From positions 2,545,501 to 2,609,500 of the forward strand of contig NZ_CP046509.1 in the NCBI RefSeq assembly GCF_009738185.1: DNA of 64,000 nucleotides, in the 5' to 3' direction. The notes under the pieces are model-generated. The model saw nothing but the letters and a program-made list of their open reading frames with translations, searched no databases and was not told where the DNA came from. This document shows, in pieces, positions 19,236 through 32,300 of the stretch; the first letter of the stretch is position 1; each line of letters starts with the position of its first letter. The DNA comes from Erwinia sorbitola (GTDB lineage: Bacteria; Pseudomonadota; Gammaproteobacteria; Enterobacterales; Enterobacteriaceae). Position numbers and translations under genes: made by a program.

Positions 19236-20060
19236 ATGAAGCCGTTGTATCTCGGCCTGCCGCAGTGGCAGCACCCGCAATGGAAAAAGCTGGGGATGAC
19301 AACCCTTGAAGATTATGCCCGGCACTTTAACTGTGTCGAAGGCAACACCACGCTTTACGCTCTGCCGCGCCCGGAGGTGGTTCAGCGCTGGCGGGCCATG
19401 ACCCATGATGATTTCCGCTTCTGTTTTAAATTCCCGGCCACCATCAGCCATCAGGCGGCGTTACGCCAGTGCGGCGATCTCAGCGCTGAATTCTTCCAGC
19501 TGCTCTCTCCGCTGGCAGAGCGTATGGGGCAGTTCTGGCTTCAGCTCCCTTCGGCTTTCTCACCCGCTGACCTTCCTGCTCTCTGGCAGTTTTTGGATAG
19601 CCTGCCTGGCGAGTTCCGCTATGGCGTTGAAGTGCGTCACCCTGAGTTTTTTGCCAAGGGGGATGCTGAACAGGCGTTGAATCGCGGACTGCACCAGCGC
19701 GGTGTTAATCGGGTAATCCTCGATACCCGTGGAGTACACAGCGCAACTCCATCAACCACGGCGATTATCGATGCACAGCGTAAAAAACCGAAGCTTCCGG
19801 TACATGCGGTAATGACGGCAGATGCTCCGATGATCCGTTTTATCGGCGGCGATCGGGTGGATGCCAACCTGCGCTGGTTTAACGCCTGGCTGCAACGGCT
19901 GCCACAGTGGTGTGAAGCTGGCCAGCCCTGGCTGTTTATTCACACCCCGGATGTTGGGTTTGCTCCGGAGCTGGTGCGCGCGCTGTGGCCCGGTTTAAAA
20001 CAGGTGCTACCCAATATCGGTGATGCCCCTGACTGGCCGCAGCAAGAATTATTATTTTGA
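19236..20060 (+). CDS. yecE: DUF72 family protein YecE
   Basis: YecE is a 274-residue DUF72 protein with a TIM-barrel-like fold and no assigned reaction. Visible family blocks are YLGLPQWQHPQWK at the N-terminus, YARHFNCVEGNTTLYALP, FCFKFPATISHQ, the barrel-floor segment GVEVRHPEFF and the C-terminal LFIHTPDVGFAPELVRAL. The order yecD-yecE-yecN-cmoA-cmoB is that of E. coli. Confidence 0.93.
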   Translation: MKPLYLGLPQWQHPQWKKLGMTTLEDYARHFNCVEGNTTLYALPRPEVVQRWRAMTHDDFRFCFKFPATISHQAALRQCGDLSAEFFQLLSPLAERMGQFWLQLPSAFSPADLPALWQFLDSLPGEFRYGVEVRHPEFFAKGDAEQALNRGLHQRGVNRVILDTRGVHSATPSTTAIIDAQRKKPKLPVHAVMTADAPMIRFIGGDRVDANLRWFNAWLQRLPQWCEAGQPWLFIHTPDVGFAPELVRALWPGLKQVLPNIGDAPDWPQQELLF

Positions 20061-20146
20061 GCCGCATTTATGCTGTCACAGGCGACAGCTTCCGCTTTGT
20101 TCGCTACCTTATTGGGCAAGATAATTCTTACATCATGGAGTGAGTT

Positions 20147-22340
<2,194 letters not shown>

Positions 22341-22346
22341 CGCTTA

Positions 22347-22373
22347 AGTGCCAGTCGGTCAGCGGCTGGCACT
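22347..22373 (+). terminator. Hairpin after cmoB
   Basis: AGTGCCAG and CTGGCACT form an 8-bp stem with an 11-base loop, 6 bp after the cmoB stop. There is no T-tract, so it may end or stabilise the cmoAB message rather than terminate strongly. Confidence 0.5.
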
Positions 22374-22556
22374 GCCGAAAATAGTGCCCTTGCTCGCCCC
22401 TGATCCCCGCGCTGACTCCAGCCCGAAATTTGAACGATTTCTGTTATTGCAGCTGATTATTCATACTTAATCACTCTTTTTGGGTAAAAAACTTAATACT
22501 TACGAGTTAGTGTTAAACTAGTTACGCGTCAAATTCACCTGAAAGGAGTATCTGGT

Positions 22557-23657
22557 ATGAGTAAATTTGTTTTTTCATCACCACGGAAATACATTCAGGG
22601 TGCTGGCCAGCTGGCCAACCTGGGCGAATATCTTGCAGAACTCGGCAGCAACAAGGCGTTTCTCGTTGCAGACCAGATTGTCTGGGGGCTGATCAGTAAA
22701 GAAGTTAAAGCCTCACTGGCTGCCAGCAAAATCGAATTCCACTACGAAGAATTTAACGGCGAAGCTTCAAGCAATGAGATCACCCGCCTGGCCAAACTGG
22801 CCAAAGCCAGCGGCACCGGGATGGTGGTCGGTCTGGGCGGCGGTAAAACTCTGGATACGGTGAAAGCCATTGCAGATGAACTGAAACAGCCCGTTGCCAT
22901 TGTGCCCACCATTGCCTCTACCGATGCGCCATGCAGCGCACTTTCAGTTATTTACTCCGATACCGGCGTATTTGAAAGCTATCGTTTCTATACTAAAAAT
23001 CCGGATCTGGTGCTGGTTGACACCCAGGTTTGCGTACGTGCACCGGTGCGTCTGTTTGCTTCCGGTATCGCAGATGGCCTGGCAACCTATGTCGAAGCAC
23101 AGGCAGTGAAGCGTTCGCACAGCAAATCGATGGTTAACGGCGATCCAACCATTGCCGGAATGGCAATAGCTGAAGCCTGTGAGAAAACACTGCTGACCTG
23201 GGGTCTCAGTGCCTATCAGGCGGTGGAAAAACAGCTGGTTACCCCGGCAGTAGAGGCGGTGGTGGAAGCTAACACCCTGCTTTCAGGTCTCGGTTTCGAA
23301 AATGCCGGTCTGGCTGGTGCCCACGCCATTCACAATGGTTTCACCGCCATCCATGGCGATATTCACCATCTGACGCACGGTGAAAAAGTCGCCTACGGCA
23401 CCCTGACCCAAATGGTGCTGGAACAGCGTCCTGATGAGGAGATCGCCCGCTACGTGCGCTTCTACCGCGCCATTAAAATGCCAACCACGCTTAAAGAGTT
23501 GCATCTGGAAAATGAGAGCTGGGAAAATCTGGTGAAAGTCGGCGCGCTAGCTAACAGCGAGGGGGATACGTTGAAAAACCTGAACCCGGGCCTGACCCCT
23601 GAAGATGTGGCGCACGCTATTCTGGCCGTTGATACTTTTAGCAAGTCAGTTAAATAA
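22557..23657 (+). CDS. gldA: Glycerol dehydrogenase, NAD-dependent
   Basis: GldA interconverts glycerol and dihydroxyacetone with NAD and may also act on related diols. The 366-residue iron-containing-alcohol-dehydrogenase fold has the NAD loop GLGGGKTLDT at 92-101 and STDAPCSALSVIYSD. Metal ligands D173, H256 and H274 are at the same numbers as in Bacillus stearothermophilus glycerol dehydrogenase as I recall them. Several blocks (GVFESYRFYTKNPDLVLVDT, HAIHNGFTA, HHLTHGEKVA) look closer to the Bacillus enzyme than to E. coli GldA. It occupies the place of torZ/torY in E. coli and probably arrived separately. GAAAGGAG precedes ATG. Confidence 0.9.
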   Translation: MSKFVFSSPRKYIQGAGQLANLGEYLAELGSNKAFLVADQIVWGLISKEVKASLAASKIEFHYEEFNGEASSNEITRLAKLAKASGTGMVVGLGGGKTLDTVKAIADELKQPVAIVPTIASTDAPCSALSVIYSDTGVFESYRFYTKNPDLVLVDTQVCVRAPVRLFASGIADGLATYVEAQAVKRSHSKSMVNGDPTIAGMAIAEACEKTLLTWGLSAYQAVEKQLVTPAVEAVVEANTLLSGLGFENAGLAGAHAIHNGFTAIHGDIHHLTHGEKVAYGTLTQMVLEQRPDEEIARYVRFYRAIKMPTTLKELHLENESWENLVKVGALANSEGDTLKNLNPGLTPEDVAHAILAVDTFSKSVK

Positions 23658-23671
23658 CTGCGTATTACTCA

Positions 23672-23692
23672 GGCCGGCCATAATGGCCGGCC
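23672..23692. terminator. Bidirectional hairpin between gldA and the next gene
   Basis: GGCCGGCC-ATAAT-GGCCGGCC is a perfect GC-only 8-bp stem, extendable by A-T pairs, in the 54-bp convergent gap. No long T-tract follows. Confidence 0.65.
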
Positions 23693-23711
23693 CTGTCAAG
23701 CCAGCTCTCCT

Positions 23712-24548
23712 TTATTCCCAATATTCGAATCGGTAGGCGGCCGTAATATTGCGCCGGACAATCCCGCTGGGAAAAACCTCCATTTCATGGGAATAGCTCA
23801 ACGTACAGTTGCCACGTTCATCCCACAGCTGACACTCGTCCACGGTTGTCATACTGCTTATCGGCGTGTCTGAACGAATATTTAAACGCAGTTCGCGGCC
23901 ATCCTTATCGTAATCCCACGTCGTTTTCTCACTTTCAGACTCTGAAGCAACCAGCTGATTTTTCTTATTCCAACGGTAAAGTAAATCACCATTACTGTTA
24001 TTATCCGATCCCCGGGCAACACTACGAATCAATCGCTGCTGACGATCAAAATGATGGGTCGTTTCGGTAAAGCCTTTTTCATCGTTAAGAATAAAGGTAT
24101 CGCTTGAGCTGACAATATCGCCCCGGCGATTAATACGGTAGTGTGTGGTTCCATGTTTATCATTAACCACCCGCGCCTGGCCGCTGCTCAGATCATTAAC
24201 CGTCATTGCGTAACTTGAAAGCCAGCCATCCCTGACATGCTCAATGCTCTGGATCAGCGAGAGCTGGATAGCGCCTTCCTGTTTATCAAAACGAATATCG
24301 GCGCGTTTCAGCACCCCACAGCGGTCAAATTCGCCAATCATGCGTTTTTGCTGGTTTACATCCTTGCCAAACTCCCCAAGCACAAACTGTTTAAGCGGCC
24401 CGCGCGCCGTTCCCCCGAGCATTACAATACTGTTATTACTATTCACCTGCTGATGGTCAGGCGCACACCCGGGCGCTGCCTGTGCCACCGGAACCAGCGC
24501 GAACGCCATCAGAGCCATCAGAGTACAACCAGGAAACAGAATCTTCAT
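23712..24548 (-). CDS. Secreted protein of unknown function (weakly YnfC-like)
   Basis: I do not recognise this gene with certainty. From the ATG at 24548, which has GAGAG upstream, it encodes 278 residues; an ATG at 24560 adds four residues but lacks a ribosome site. A signal peptide (hydrophobic run then VPVAQA-AP) indicates export. The mature part has a GPLKQFVLGEFG segment, many beta-type stretches of the form (W/Y)xYDxxGRxL and RWNKKNQL reminiscent of YD-type repeats, and paired cysteines (CAPD, DRCG, DECQ, NCTL). The layout recalls the UPF0257/YnfC family, but no lipobox is seen. It is convergent with gldA and downstream of the cutC terminator. Confidence 0.7.
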   Translation of the reverse strand: MKILFPGCTLMALMAFALVPVAQAAPGCAPDHQQVNSNNSIVMLGGTARGPLKQFVLGEFGKDVNQQKRMIGEFDRCGVLKRADIRFDKQEGAIQLSLIQSIEHVRDGWLSSYAMTVNDLSSGQARVVNDKHGTTHYRINRRGDIVSSSDTFILNDEKGFTETTHHFDRQQRLIRSVARGSDNNSNGDLLYRWNKKNQLVASESESEKTTWDYDKDGRELRLNIRSDTPISSMTTVDECQLWDERGNCTLSYSHEMEVFPSGIVRRNITAAYRFEYWE

Positions 24549-24632
24549 CACAACTCTCATGACAAATTAAGGGGACTTATGCAGTGTAGAGTTTTTCCGC
24601 TCCAGCATGCATCACAAACCCACATCATGGGC

Positions 24633-24662
24633 AAAAAAAACCCCAACAAAAGTAGCTGGGGT
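24633..24662 (-). terminator. Rho-independent terminator of cutC
   Basis: On the minus strand ACCCCA and TGGGGT form a short GC stem followed by a run of eight T. It lies about 114 bp beyond the cutC stop and upstream of the secreted-protein gene start. Confidence 0.75.
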
Positions 24663-24775
24663 CTGGTACTTGCAAGCATCACGTCATAGGGCGGCGTGCT
24701 GCGCGGCAAAATCGGTAAGTTACCCTGTAACGGCAACCCTATTAATCCTTGAGATAACGGTCATCTCTTAGCCTC

Positions 24776-25531
24776 TCAGGCGACTTTTACCGGCGCACCG
24801 AGCGACATGACGCTCTTCATCGCAGCCACCACGTCACCGTCAACACAGGTGCGGGTAAACTCATCATTATCCACATCAGAACACATCGAAACGCCCGCTT
24901 TACGGTAACGCATAGGTGATGCAATTCGCTGGCTGGCAGAGCTGTGCAGCTCGACCAGGCCCGCATCGATAAATTTTTGCACATTGCTGAGGCGCACGCC
25001 TGCGCCGGCCATAATTGATAGACCTTGCGCCATGCGATTAAGTTCCCTTAATAGTGGTAAACCACTTTCAGCACTCTGCTGCTGTCCGGATGTGAGGATG
25101 CGCGCCACTCCTAAATCCGTTAGCTGCTGTAACGCCATCAAAGGACTGTGGCACAAATCAAAAGCGCGATGAAAGGTCACCTCCATGCCCCGGCACTGGC
25201 GCATCACCTGCTGCATACGCGGCAGATCGATATAGCCGTCAACGTCCAGCAAACCAATTACCAGCCCGGGAAAACCCTGCTCGCGGATAAAGGCAATATC
25301 GGATTTCATTATTTCAAATTCTGTTTCGCTGTAGCAAAAATCGCCCCCTCTTGGACGCACAATAGGGTGAACAGGGATCGTCACACGACGGCGTGCGGAC
25401 ATCAATGTCCCCGCCGACGGTGTCAGCCCCCCTTCTGTAGGTGCCGCACATAACTCCACGCGGTCAGCTCCCGATCGTTCTGCCGTTACTGCACATTCCA
25501 CTCCGTAGCAGCATATTTCCAGTTTTCGCAT
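24776..25531 (-). CDS. cutC: CutC family protein
   Basis: A 251-residue TIM-barrel protein first linked to copper tolerance; its biochemical role is still unclear. Family signatures are the start [41 protein letters not shown], the [16 protein letters not shown] block, EVTFHRAFD and GAGVRLSNV. It matches E. coli CutC closely. It is divergent from the PLP-enzyme gene. Confidence 0.93.
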   Translation of the reverse strand: MRKLEICCYGVECAVTAERSGADRVELCAAPTEGGLTPSAGTLMSARRRVTIPVHPIVRPRGGDFCYSETEFEIMKSDIAFIREQGFPGLVIGLLDVDGYIDLPRMQQVMRQCRGMEVTFHRAFDLCHSPLMALQQLTDLGVARILTSGQQQSAESGLPLLRELNRMAQGLSIMAGAGVRLSNVQKFIDAGLVELHSSASQRIASPMRYRKAGVSMCSDVDNDEFTRTCVDGDVVAAMKSVMSLGAPVKVA

Positions 25532-25631
25532 CCCATCCTCCGGTTTATCACTGCTGACTGGTTGTTTATTTCAATGCCGATGATTAGTCTGAACGACATT
25601 GCAGGTATTTATCTTAACGGGATTCAGAATC

Positions 25632-26777
25632 ATGGCATTCAATTTTGACCAACGGATAGACCGCCGTCACAGCGATAGCCTCAAATGGAGAAAATATGGT
25701 GATCGCGATATCCTTCCGTTATGGATTGCGGACACAGATTTTCACGTAGCAGATTGTATTACCGAAGCATTACAGACGCGCGTCTCACACGGAATATTTG
25801 GTTATGGCGTTCCGCCTCAGGCATTTACGGAGGCCGTAATTGAGCGCATGAGTTCGCATTTCAACTGGCAGATTCAACCTGAATGGCTGGTGTTTCTCCC
25901 CGGCGTCGTCACCGGACTGAACCTGTGCGTACGTGCTTTTACCGGCTCTGATGAGGGCACCATTGCGCCAACGCCCATTTATCCCCCTTTCCGCCAGGCG
26001 GCAAAACTGGCTGGTCGTACGCAGATTAGTGCACCATTGCAACTTCAGCACCAGCGCTGGGTAGTCGATCTTGATGCAGTGGAGCACGAACTTACGGGTA
26101 AAGAAAAGCTGCTGCTGCTGTGCAATCCGCAGAATCCTGGCGGCACCGTCTATCGCCGTGAGGAGCTGGAGGCCCAGCTGCGCTTTGCCCAACGCCACGA
26201 ACTGGTGGTGTGCTCCGACGAGATTCACTGCGATCTGATACTCGAACCCGGTGTAAAACATATCCCGTTTGCCAGCCTGAGCGAAGATGCTGCACAGCGC
26301 TCGATTACCCTGCTATCGCCATCGAAAAGTTTCAACATAGCCGGACTGGGTGCTTCTGTAGCGATTATTCCAAACCGCGAACTGCGGGAACGCTTTAACC
26401 GTGAAAGAAAAGGCATAGTGCCGGATGTCGATATACTGGCTTTTGTTGCCGCCACCGCCGCATGGCAGCATGGACAGCCCTGGCTCGATGCGCAGCTGGA
26501 ATATCTGCGCAGCAACCGTGACGTGCTAACGCAGCACGTAAATAAGCTGCCGGGCCTGAGTATGGTGGCACCTGAGGGCAGCTATCTGGGATGGATTGAT
26601 GCCGGCAAGCTGAAGGTCGCCAGCCCGGCGCTGTTCTTTGAAAAACACGGGCTGGGCTTCTCACCGGGGCGTGACTTTGGTGATGATAAGTTTATCCGCG
26701 TCAACTTTGGCTGCCAGCGCGCCCTGCTCAACGAAGCCCTGCGACGGATGACGCTGGCCCTGGCTATCGGGCGTTAG
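25632..26777 (+). CDS. MalY/PatB-type PLP-dependent C-S lyase / aminotransferase
   Basis: A 381-residue fold-type I PLP enzyme of the MalY/PatB class, whose members cleave cystathionine or cysteine conjugates and sometimes act as aminotransferases. Visible signatures are PLWIADTDFHVA near the start (the usual MalY motif has Met where this has Thr), the substrate loop GIFGYG, NPQNPGG, CSDEIHCDL with the PLP-pyridine Asp, the Schiff-base K232 in SPSKSFNIAGL, and the carboxylate-binding Arg in FIRVNFGCQR. The ATG at 25632 is chosen; a TTG at 25599 adds 11 residues with no homology. It is inserted between cutC and yecM, which are closer in E. coli. No maltose genes flank it, so a malY name is not justified. 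Confidence 0.85.
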   Translation: MAFNFDQRIDRRHSDSLKWRKYGDRDILPLWIADTDFHVADCITEALQTRVSHGIFGYGVPPQAFTEAVIERMSSHFNWQIQPEWLVFLPGVVTGLNLCVRAFTGSDEGTIAPTPIYPPFRQAAKLAGRTQISAPLQLQHQRWVVDLDAVEHELTGKEKLLLLCNPQNPGGTVYRREELEAQLRFAQRHELVVCSDEIHCDLILEPGVKHIPFASLSEDAAQRSITLLSPSKSFNIAGLGASVAIIPNRELRERFNRERKGIVPDVDILAFVAATAAWQHGQPWLDAQLEYLRSNRDVLTQHVNKLPGLSMVAPEGSYLGWIDAGKLKVASPALFFEKHGLGFSPGRDFGDDKFIRVNFGCQRALLNEALRRMTLALAIGR

Positions 26778-26779
26778 TT

Positions 26780-27346
26780 TTAGCGTTCAGCCTCACTTGC
26801 CACGATCTCCTTCAGGCTCCACGGATGGAACTTGATGGTTACCTGCCCGTCAGTCACCGCCAGCGTAGGGTTAGGCAGGCGTTCACCCTCACCTTTTGGG
26901 GCGCTGGTTTTAATCGAAATACCCTGCTGTGTCAGACCTTCATCGGCCATCAGCGCCAGTGCACGGGATCCTAACGTCTCCTCATCGCCGCGCAGCACCA
27001 CTTCCACATGCTCCCAGCCCTCATGGCGATAGAGCCGCTGCCCCGGCCATGGCAGTTCAATCACACTTATTTTCCACGGCCCGACATCCAGCGGCGTCGC
27101 TAATTCGAACAGTGCAACCGGACGCCCGGCAATTTCTTTCTCAGAGAACAGCGTGGCGCAGCGCAGAAAACCCTGCTTCCAGCGTTCTGCGGTGGTGTTC
27201 TGATGGCATCTTACCGCAATGTGATCAACCTCAAGAGACTCCAGTTCCAGACCTAAGCGCTGGGCCAGATGGTAAAGGCTGTGTAAAAAACGCGGCAAAT
27301 CATTAGCCAAATCGCTCAGTTCTTCTGCATTTTTAATGGATAGCAT
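26780..27346 (-). CDS. yecM: YecM family protein
   Basis: YecM is a small cytoplasmic protein with a vicinal-oxygen-chelate-like fold and unknown reaction. From the ATG at 27346, which has AAGG eight bases upstream, it has 188 residues, and its N-terminus aligns to E. coli YecM without a gap (ending DLPRF at residue 20). An ATG at 27361 is less well supported. Family motifs DHIAVRCHQNTTAERWK, ELPWPGQRLYRHEGWEHVEVVL and LAVTDGQVTIKFHPWS are clear. Its 3' end is 2 bp from the convergent PLP-enzyme gene. Confidence 0.92.
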   Translation of the reverse strand: MLSIKNAEELSDLANDLPRFLHSLYHLAQRLGLELESLEVDHIAVRCHQNTTAERWKQGFLRCATLFSEKEIAGRPVALFELATPLDVGPWKISVIELPWPGQRLYRHEGWEHVEVVLRGDEETLGSRALALMADEGLTQQGISIKTSAPKGEGERLPNPTLAVTDGQVTIKFHPWSLKEIVASEAER

Positions 27347-27657
27347 CTCAAAAACCTTCATTTAGAGTAATTTCTCTTATACATACTACTTAACGCATAT
27401 CATTTTACAGACCAGATAATTGAATAGAAAGTTATCATTCCATCGGAATTATTCATATAAATTGACTGCTTAGATAGCATTACATCCAGCTTCTGCTGGT
27501 TCAGTGCCAGTTTATTTTTTAGGAAACGGTCTTTAACTTTCTGTTTTAGTTTAGTTAAATTTATACAATGCGACAATTCCTAAATCATCATGGGTCGATT
27601 GTAGGCTATTCTGCTTTCTTATAGATTTGTCCCGACCATCAACACAAGGAAAGCTAT
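27347..27657. other. Intergenic region between yecM and the small membrane ORF
   Basis: This AT-rich 311-bp stretch separates divergent yecM from the small ORF at 27658. I see a short CCAGC/GCTGG inverted repeat near 27487 and AT-rich promoter-like sequence, but no gene or named site. Confidence 0.5.
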
Positions 27658-27783
27658 ATGCTTATGTTATTGCTTGTCGCCGTGCTGATCGCGATGATGG
27701 GGTTTGCTTTTGTACGCCACTGGAGGGTGCGAAACGAAAAAACAACGGTGACCAGCCCCCACCGGCATCCGCGTCGCCGCTAA
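27658..27783 (+). CDS. Small single-pass membrane protein, 41 residues
   Basis: ATG at 27658 is preceded by a good ribosome site (AAGGAAAG, spacing 6). The 41-residue product starts MLMLLLVAVLIAMMGFAFV, one hydrophobic helix, followed by a basic tail (RHWRVRNEK...HRHPRRR) that would stay in the cytoplasm by the positive-inside rule. I cannot name a family. It lies 221 bp upstream of argS in the same direction, with a hairpin between. The helix-plus-basic-tail form is like many regulatory small proteins. Reality as a gene is inferred from start context and composition. Confidence 0.6.
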   Translation: MLMLLLVAVLIAMMGFAFVRHWRVRNEKTTVTSPHRHPRRR

Positions 27784-27836
27784 ACCCCCTTCAGCGGAAA
27801 ACAGCCTTACCCCACTGTTTTCCCGCACATGATATA

Positions 27837-27872
27837 CAAGTTATCCGGGAGCGCAGGTTCCTGGATAACTTG
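27837..27872 (+). terminator. Hairpin between small ORF and argS
   Basis: CAAGTTATCC and GGATAACTTG form a perfect 10-bp stem with a 16-base loop that can pair a little further. It lies 53 bp after the small ORF and 132 bp before argS. No T-run follows directly, so it may be a terminator of the small gene or a leader element of argS. Confidence 0.45.
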
Positions 27873-28004
27873 CCCCCAAATGCAGTATACTTTTCCCCTT
27901 CTTTTTTAAGCGCTGCCGCTGCGGATTATCTCCTGAGATGCAAGGCGACGTGACAACGGCCTGCGCCGCAGCGCGCGGGTTTTCAAAAAAATTAAGGTAA
28001 CTCG

Positions 28005-29735
28005 GTGAATATTCAGGCCCTTCTCTCAGAAAAAGTCAGTCAGGCGATGATCGCAGTGGGTGCTCCGGCAGATTGTGAGCCTCAGGTGCGTCAGTCGGCA
28101 AAAGCACAGTTTGGTGATTACCAGGCCAACGGAATGATGGCCGTGGCAAAAAGCCTGGGTATGCCGCCGCGACAACTGGCCGAAAAAGTGCTGGAGCAGC
28201 TGGATCTGACCGGCATTGCCAAAAAAATCGAAATTGCCGGACCAGGCTTTATCAATATTTTCCTGGCACCAGAGTGGCTTTCCACGCAGATCGACAGCGT
28301 GCTGGCAGCGCCTAAGCTTGGCGTCGCACCGGTTATCCCGCAGACCGTGGTCATCGATTACTCTGCCCCGAACGTGGCAAAAGAGATGCACGTTGGTCAT
28401 GTGCGTTCAACCATTATTGGTGATGCCGCGGTACGCACGCTGGAGTTTCTCGGCCATAACGTGATCCGCGCTAACCATGTTGGCGACTGGGGCACACAGT
28501 TCGGGATGCTGATTGCCTTCCTGGAGAAGCAGCAGAACGAAAAGCATGAAGAGATTGCACTGGCCGACCTCGAAGTCTTCTATCGCGAAGCCAAGCGTAC
28601 CTATGACGAAGATCCGGCGTTTGCCGAGCGCGCTCGCGGATACGTAGTGAAATTACAGGGTGGCGACGAATATTGCCGCAAAATGTGGAAGCGTCTGGTC
28701 GACATTACCATGTCTCAAAACCAGCTGATCTATGACCGCATGAATGTCACCCTGACGCGCAACGATGTAATGGGTGAAAGTCTGTATAACGATATGCTGC
28801 CCGGCATCGTAGCAGACCTGAAGGCCAAAGGGCTGGCGGTTGAGAGCGAAGGTGCCACGGTGGTATTCCTTGATGAGTATAAAAACAAGGAAGGCGAACC
28901 GATGGGCGTGATCATCCAGAAAAAGGATGGCGGCTATCTCTACACCACGACCGATATCGCCTGCGCCAAATACCGTTATGAAACCCTGAAAGCAGATCGC
29001 GTACTTTACTACATCGACTCACGTCAGCATCAGCACCTGATGCAGGCCTGGACGATTGTGCGGAAAGCGGGTTACGTGCCGGAGTCTGTTCCGTTGGAAC
29101 ACCATATGTTCGGCATGATGCTGGGTAAAGACGGTAAGCCGTTTAAAACCCGTGCGGGCGGCACTATCAAGCTCTCCGACCTGCTGGATGAAGCGATTGA
29201 ACGCGCCACCGCGCTGGTTTCCGGTAAAAACCCGGATATGCCTGCCGAAGAGTTAAAGCAGCTTGCTAATATCGTCGGTATTGGCGCGGTGAAATACGCT
29301 GACCTGTCTAAAAGCCGCACCACCGACTACATCTTTGACTGGGACAATATGCTGGCGTTTGAGGGTAACACTGCACCGTATATGCAGTATGCCTACACCC
29401 GTGTCCTGTCTGTATTCCGTAAAGCCGGTATTGATGAGCATGGCATCACCGGTGCGACTGCCATCAGTGAAGATCGCGAAGCTGCACTGGCAGTTCGTCT
29501 GTTACAGTTTGAAGAGACAATTACTCAGGTTGCGCGCGACGGTATGCCACACGTAATGTGTGCATATCTGTACGATCTGGCGGGTCTGTTCTCTGGTTTC
29601 TATGAGCATTGTCCAATTCTAACTGCGGACGATGACGCAACCAAACAGAGCCGTCTGCGTCTGGCATTGTTAACGGCTAAAACGCTGAAGCAGGGTCTGG
29701 ATACGCTGGGAATTGAAACCGTAGAGCGGATGTAA
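28005..29735 (+). CDS. argS: Arginyl-tRNA synthetase
   Basis: ArgS charges tRNA-Arg. The 576-residue class I enzyme has the N-terminal Add-1 domain (1-110), the HIGH-type HVGH motif at 129-132 after [10 protein letters not shown], and no clear KMSKS, as in many ArgS proteins. The C-terminal anticodon-binding region contains [16 protein letters not shown] and ends GIETVERM. The start codon is GTG at 28005, giving the conserved N-terminus [13 protein letters not shown] is also what I remember for E. coli argS. Confidence 0.98.
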   Translation: MNIQALLSEKVSQAMIAVGAPADCEPQVRQSAKAQFGDYQANGMMAVAKSLGMPPRQLAEKVLEQLDLTGIAKKIEIAGPGFINIFLAPEWLSTQIDSVLAAPKLGVAPVIPQTVVIDYSAPNVAKEMHVGHVRSTIIGDAAVRTLEFLGHNVIRANHVGDWGTQFGMLIAFLEKQQNEKHEEIALADLEVFYREAKRTYDEDPAFAERARGYVVKLQGGDEYCRKMWKRLVDITMSQNQLIYDRMNVTLTRNDVMGESLYNDMLPGIVADLKAKGLAVESEGATVVFLDEYKNKEGEPMGVIIQKKDGGYLYTTTDIACAKYRYETLKADRVLYYIDSRQHQHLMQAWTIVRKAGYVPESVPLEHHMFGMMLGKDGKPFKTRAGGTIKLSDLLDEAIERATALVSGKNPDMPAEELKQLANIVGIGAVKYADLSKSRTTDYIFDWDNMLAFEGNTAPYMQYAYTRVLSVFRKAGIDEHGITGATAISEDREAALAVRLLQFEETITQVARDGMPHVMCAYLYDLAGLFSGFYEHCPILTADDDATKQSRLRLALLTAKTLKQGLDTLGIETVERM

Positions 29736-29743
29736 TTTGTTGC

Positions 29744-29765
29744 AGGGCGAGGTATGCCTCGCCCT
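29744..29765. terminator. GGCGAGG-TATG-CCTCGCC hairpin between argS and flhE
   Basis: AGGGCGAGG and CCTCGCCCT form a perfect 9-bp stem around TATG, 8 bp after the argS stop in a convergent gap. Its core is identical to the hairpin between znuB and ruvB at 12800-12817. Confidence 0.65.
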
Positions 29766-29817
29766 CTGGAACATATCGGCTAAACCGCAGGGGGCAGGCA
29801 TGGCCAGCCCCACATAT

Positions 29818-30209
29818 TTACTGATAATTAACCATCACCTCGTTGCTCACCACCTGCATCACCGGAAACACCCGCCCTTTACCCTCAACCTGATAGATAA
29901 AACGCAATGTCTCGCCAGCGGCCACGTTGGTCAGGCCACGCGTAGAGCCACTGGCACCTTCGATCGGCACACAACGACTTTCTGAACAGAGGCGCACCTG
30001 AAGCCCGGCGGGCGCTGGCGTACTCAGCGTATAGCGCCAGACCACCTCGGTGATGGTTCCGGCTACCGTTTCCGGCGCGCTTAATGGCCGCGATGAGGCC
30101 TGTACACCCCGGTTAGAGAGCGCAGGCCCGGTGGCGCTGGAGTGCCAGCCGCCGTCGGCAGCCAGGCTCAGACCAGGCAGTGCCAGCAGCAGCCATATCA
30201 GCTTTTTCA

Positions 30210-30210
<1 letters not shown>
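29818..30210 (-). CDS. flhE: Flagellar protein FlhE
   Basis: FlhE is a periplasmic flagellar accessory protein thought to limit proton leak through the export apparatus. The 130-residue precursor has a signal peptide (MKKLIWLLLALPGLSLAADG). The mature part includes TEVVWRYTLSTPAPAGLQVRLC with a downstream cysteine in SRCVPIEG, matching the family. Its ATG overlaps the flhA stop by one base; it ends the flhBAE unit. Confidence 0.93.

Positions 30211-32292
<2,082 letters not shown>

Positions 32293-32300
<8 letters not shown>

Noticed and set aside
27627..27953. 108-codon frame overlapping the small membrane ORF
   Set aside because: It is in another frame over the better-supported 41-residue gene, lacks a ribosome site and reads as low-complexity translation of non-coding DNA.
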